A stretch of 58,966 nt of DNA from Welwitschia mirabilis (lineage: Eukaryota > Gnetophyta > Gnetopsida > Welwitschiales): contig JBOZIK010000001.1 of the NCBI GenBank assembly GCA_051453625.1, positions 288,186,293-288,245,258 on the forward strand, written 5' to 3'. Below, piece after piece: positions 56,273 to 58,966 of this stretch (the first letter of the stretch is position 1; every line of letters starts with the position of its first letter). A program made the translations under genes and the position numbers. The notes beneath the pieces are model-generated. The model did not search any database. It was not told the origin of the DNA and was given only the letters and a program-made list of their open reading frames with translations.

Positions 56273-58220
56273 TATTGCATTGCCAAATTATAGGTATTGT
56301 ATAGGGTATCTTGAGTAGTTTTGTAGGACATTAGATAANNNNNNNNNNNNNNNNNNNNNNNNNNNNNNNNNNNNNNNNNNNNNNNNNNNNNNNNNNNNNN
56401 NNNNNNNNNNNNNNNNNNNNNNNNNNNNNNNNNNNNNNNNNNNNNNNNNNNNNNNNNNNNNNNNNNNNNNNNNNNNNNNNNNNNNNNNNNNNNNNNNNNN
56501 NNNNNNNNNNNNNNNNNNNNNNNNNNNNNNNNNNNNNNNNNNNNNNNNNNNNNNNNNNNNNNNNNNNNNNNNNNNNNNNNNNNNNNNNNNNNNNNNNNNN
56601 NNNNNNNNNNNNNNNNNNNNNNNNNNNNNNNNNNNNNNNNNNNNNNNNNNNNNNNNNNNNNNNNNNNNNNNNNNNNNNNNNNNNNNNNNNNNNNNNNNNN
56701 NNNNNNNNNNNNNNNNNNNNNNNNNNNNNNNNNNNNNNNNNNNNNNNNNNNNNNNNNNNNNNNNNNNNNNNNNNNNNNNNNNNNNNNNNNNNNNNNNNNN
56801 NNNNNNNNNNNNNNNNNNNNNNNNNNNNNNNNNNNNNNNNNNNNNNNNNNNNNNNNNNNNNNNNNNNNNNNNNNNNNNNNNNNNNNNNNNNNNNNNNNNN
56901 NNNNNNNNNNNNNNNNNNNNNNNNNNNNNNNNNNNNNNNNNNNNNNNNNNNNNNNNNNNNNNNNNNNNNNNNNNNNNNNNNNNNNNNNNNNNNNNNNNNN
57001 NNNNNNNNNNNNNNNNNNNNNNNNNNNNNNNNNNNNNTTGGATAACCAACAGGATGACACCTAAATATAGTTGTTCACCAAACTTTTCTCATGTATTATG
57101 TGCCTTTTTATGTGGCTGTTAGGGTTTTACCATATCTTCTAGTATTTGCTTTTTTTAGAGTCTTTGTTTGTAATAAATAGCTCCTTTTCCCTTGACTCCA
57201 ACTTATCTTCTTTGGTACTAGAAACTCTTGTGATAGGAGATCAAAGGACAAGAAATCCATTCTTGTAGTTGCAGAGAGACATTNNNNNNNNNNNNNNNNN
57301 NNNNNNNNNNNNNNNNNNNNNNNNNNNNNNNNNNNNNNNNNNNNNNNNNNNNNNNNNNNNNNNNNNNNNNNNNNNNNNNNNNNAAACATTTCTCATGTAT
57401 TATGTACCTTTTTATGCGGTTGTTAGGGTTTCATCGTGTCTTCTAGTATTTGCTTTTTTTAGAGTCTTTGTTTGTAATAAATAACTCCTTTGTCCTTGAC
57501 TCTAACTTATATTCTTTGGTACTAGAAATTCTTGTGATAGGAGATAAAAGGGCAAGAAATCCATTCTTGTAGTTACAGAGAGACATTTTCCTTGGTGTTG
57601 GACTATGTATCCTTCATTGAGGTGCTGTTGTTTTGTAACACAGATGTTAGTTCAAATATAATTAAAACTTTATTTTTCCTTTCATATATTTTGTTATATG
57701 CATTTCCCTTATGGTTTATGTTATTTATGATTTCATGAGAGCTTTATCTGTGATGTAGATCATGAGTGCAATCTTCGTTAAGGTTGATACTAGTAGTTTA
57801 GATGCATTGCCTTTCGTTTCTTAGATTAACTTTGCATTGTTTTAATATTTTATTCCATAAACCTGATAGCTTAGATTGGTATTGATTTGGTAATGGCTTT
57901 CCTTGATTGATCTAAATTATGCGAGGCTAATCTTTATAACAGATTGATTTGGTAGTCAAATAGATGTTGCATTTATATTAGTTATTACATCTCATTTATG
58001 TGGTGTGTTTATTTGCATTGTTTACTTTACATTGTTATTTTGTTTTACTTAGAAAGTGCATAAGTATTCCATCTGAAATCACCTCTCTTTCTTCTCACCT
58101 ATGCCTTCAATGGAATTATAACATTCAAATTCACTCTCATCTATATTAGTGTGTTATATTTTTGCATATATTTATGATTAATAGGATTTAACTAAGGATG
58201 TAACATTACATAAATACACA
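56273..58220 (+). mobile_element. Element L 5' LTR (family 2), gapped
   Basis: It starts TATTGCATTGCCAAATTATA (TG decayed to TA), aligning with F at 46589, and ends AAATACACA just before the PBS. A 699-N gap (56339-57037) and a 100-N gap (57284-57383; duplicates 57080-57283 / 57384-57587) interrupt it. The stretch 57590-58210 aligns well with F 47180-47800. Confidence 0.8.
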
Positions 58221-58231
58221 CCAAAACATCT

Positions 58232-58249
58232 TGGTACTATTGTTAGGAA
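58232..58249 (+). other. Primer-binding site of element L
   Basis: TGGTACTATTGTTAGGAA, a decayed TGGCGCCGTTGCCGGGGA, 11 bases after the LTR end. A second version, TGGCACTATTATTAGGAA at 58494-58511, lies after the 100-N gap and belongs to the gap-flanking duplicate (58216-58377 / 58478 to about 58640). The two differ at sites where one or the other keeps the original base. Confidence 0.8.
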
Positions 58250-58680
58250 AGGTTACTTGGAGTTTGAGGATTATTATTACTTATATAAGTAGTTTAGATT
58301 TCGGTTCAACTATTTTTCTATAGTAGTAATGTATCTTTACAATATAATTATAGGTTTTTTTTTCTTTTTTTTCATTTNNNNNNNNNNNNNNNNNNNNNNN
58401 NNNNNNNNNNNNNNNNNNNNNNNNNNNNNNNNNNNNNNNNNNNNNNNNNNNNNNNNNNNNNNNNNNNNNNNNNNNNNACACACCAAAACATCTTGGCACT
58501 ATTATTAGGAAAGGTTGCTTGGAGTTTGAGGATTGTTATTACCTATATAAGTAGTTTGAATTTCGGTTCAACTATTTTTCTGTAGTAGTAATGTATCTTT
58601 ACAATAGAATTATAGGTTTTTTTTCATTTTTTGCATTTTCTTATTTGTGTTCCAAAAAATAATGCCTTGTCTTCCCCGTT

Positions 58681-58694
58681 GTCATCTAGACGAC
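58681..58694. repeat. CpG-containing copy of the family 2 palindrome
   Basis: GTCATCTAGACGAC. One arm keeps CG where most copies have TG or CA. This suggests an ancestral palindrome GTCGTCTAGACGAC. Confidence 0.7.
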
Positions 58695-58736
58695 GTGCAG
58701 TGATGATGTTTCATGGAACTAGGATTTTTTTTTATA

Positions 58737-58966
58737 TTATAGGTCAAATTATAAAAGATTTTAAAGAAGTGAAACAAGAAAAGAATGAAGTAAAAATAGA
58801 AAAAAAACCAAAAAATGTAATTAAGGATTTTACAACAACATTAAAAATACACTCAAATAATATTAGATGCAAAAGTAGCAATTGAAAAGAATGTGATTCC
58901 AACTTGTAACGTATGTGAAAACAACTATCATGTAACTAAAGAATGTCCTTTATTACCAACATTTAA
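58737..58966 (+). pseudogene. Element L: gag C-terminal part with zinc knuckle (runs off right edge)
   Basis: The frame to 58885 reads IGQIIKDFKEVKQEKNEVKI, then VIKDFTTTLK, aligned with F. After a frameshift, 58905-58946 encodes CNVCENNYHVTKEC, a complete C-x2-C-x4-H-x4-C zinc knuckle, the RNA-binding motif of gag. It is the only intact knuckle in the window. The gag core is missing: the leader with the palindrome (58681) runs directly into this tail, which points to an internal deletion. The element continues beyond the window. Confidence 0.8.

Noticed and set aside
56272-57060. Open frames of about 250-260 codons on the minus strand
   Set aside because: They span the 699-N gap inside the L LTR; no sequence supports coding.

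Overview
The window is plant-type repetitive DNA. It is very AT-rich, visibly poor in CG dinucleotides, and filled almost entirely with decayed LTR retrotransposons inserted into and recombined with one another. I found no intact host gene, tRNA, rRNA, CRISPR array or bacterial-type operon. The element types (Athila/Tat-like Ty3/gypsy and Sirevirus/Tork-like Ty1/copia) point to a flowering plant; the species cannot be told. The sequence is a draft assembly with 27 runs of N. Fourteen of these are exactly 100 long, and 13 of those 14 are flanked by two near-identical copies of the same sequence, so part of the apparent length is probably assembly duplication.

I use letters for the elements. 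Two gypsy LTR families dominate. Family 1 (J, A, B, C) has LTRs starting TGTTAACATG. Family 2 (H, X, E, F, L) has LTRs carrying repeated near-palindromes of the form GTCATCTAGATGAC. Both have primer-binding sites that read as decayed TGGCGCCGTTGCCGGGGA, the tRNA-Asp-type site of Athila/Tat elements.

Layout: 1-3237 is minus-strand H (gag, PBS, 5' LTR), inserted into copia element K (minus, 3238 to about 6659: integrase, pre-integrase, protease, zinc knuckle, PBS, LTR). 6948-9219 is the 5' part of J (minus). 9220-10987 is a gypsy gag-protease fragment, I (minus). 10988-16048 is A (plus: LTR, PBS, gag, protease). 16070-22567 is an LTR, a gag-only internal region X and a second LTR (minus). That second LTR also serves as the 3' LTR of E (minus), whose integrase is split at 24373/31283 by element B.

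B (24379-31277, plus) is the only complete element: two LTRs of about 1.35 kb, PBS, polypurine tract and a perfect 5-bp target duplication AATAG. It has no protease, reverse transcriptase or integrase. It carries only the C-terminal part of gag and an unrecognised reading region. Its truncated relative C (about 31745-37905) has the same layout, so these look like a non-autonomous family that multiplied as such.

37906-51545 is a plus-strand copia element G (reverse transcriptase, RNase H, a downstream Sirevirus-like region, polypurine tract, 3' LTR) split by gypsy element F (about 39910-47810: gag, protease, long 3' region, 3' LTR). 51546-56272 is AT-rich DNA in which I see little. 56273-58966 is the 5' LTR, PBS and start of gag of L, which runs off the window.

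The elements do not work together as a gene set. Almost every coding region is interrupted by stops, mostly of the kind expected from C-to-T and G-to-A decay of methylated DNA. The main interest lies in the non-autonomous B/C family, the LTR shared by X and E, the palindromic motif of family 2, and the nesting history.
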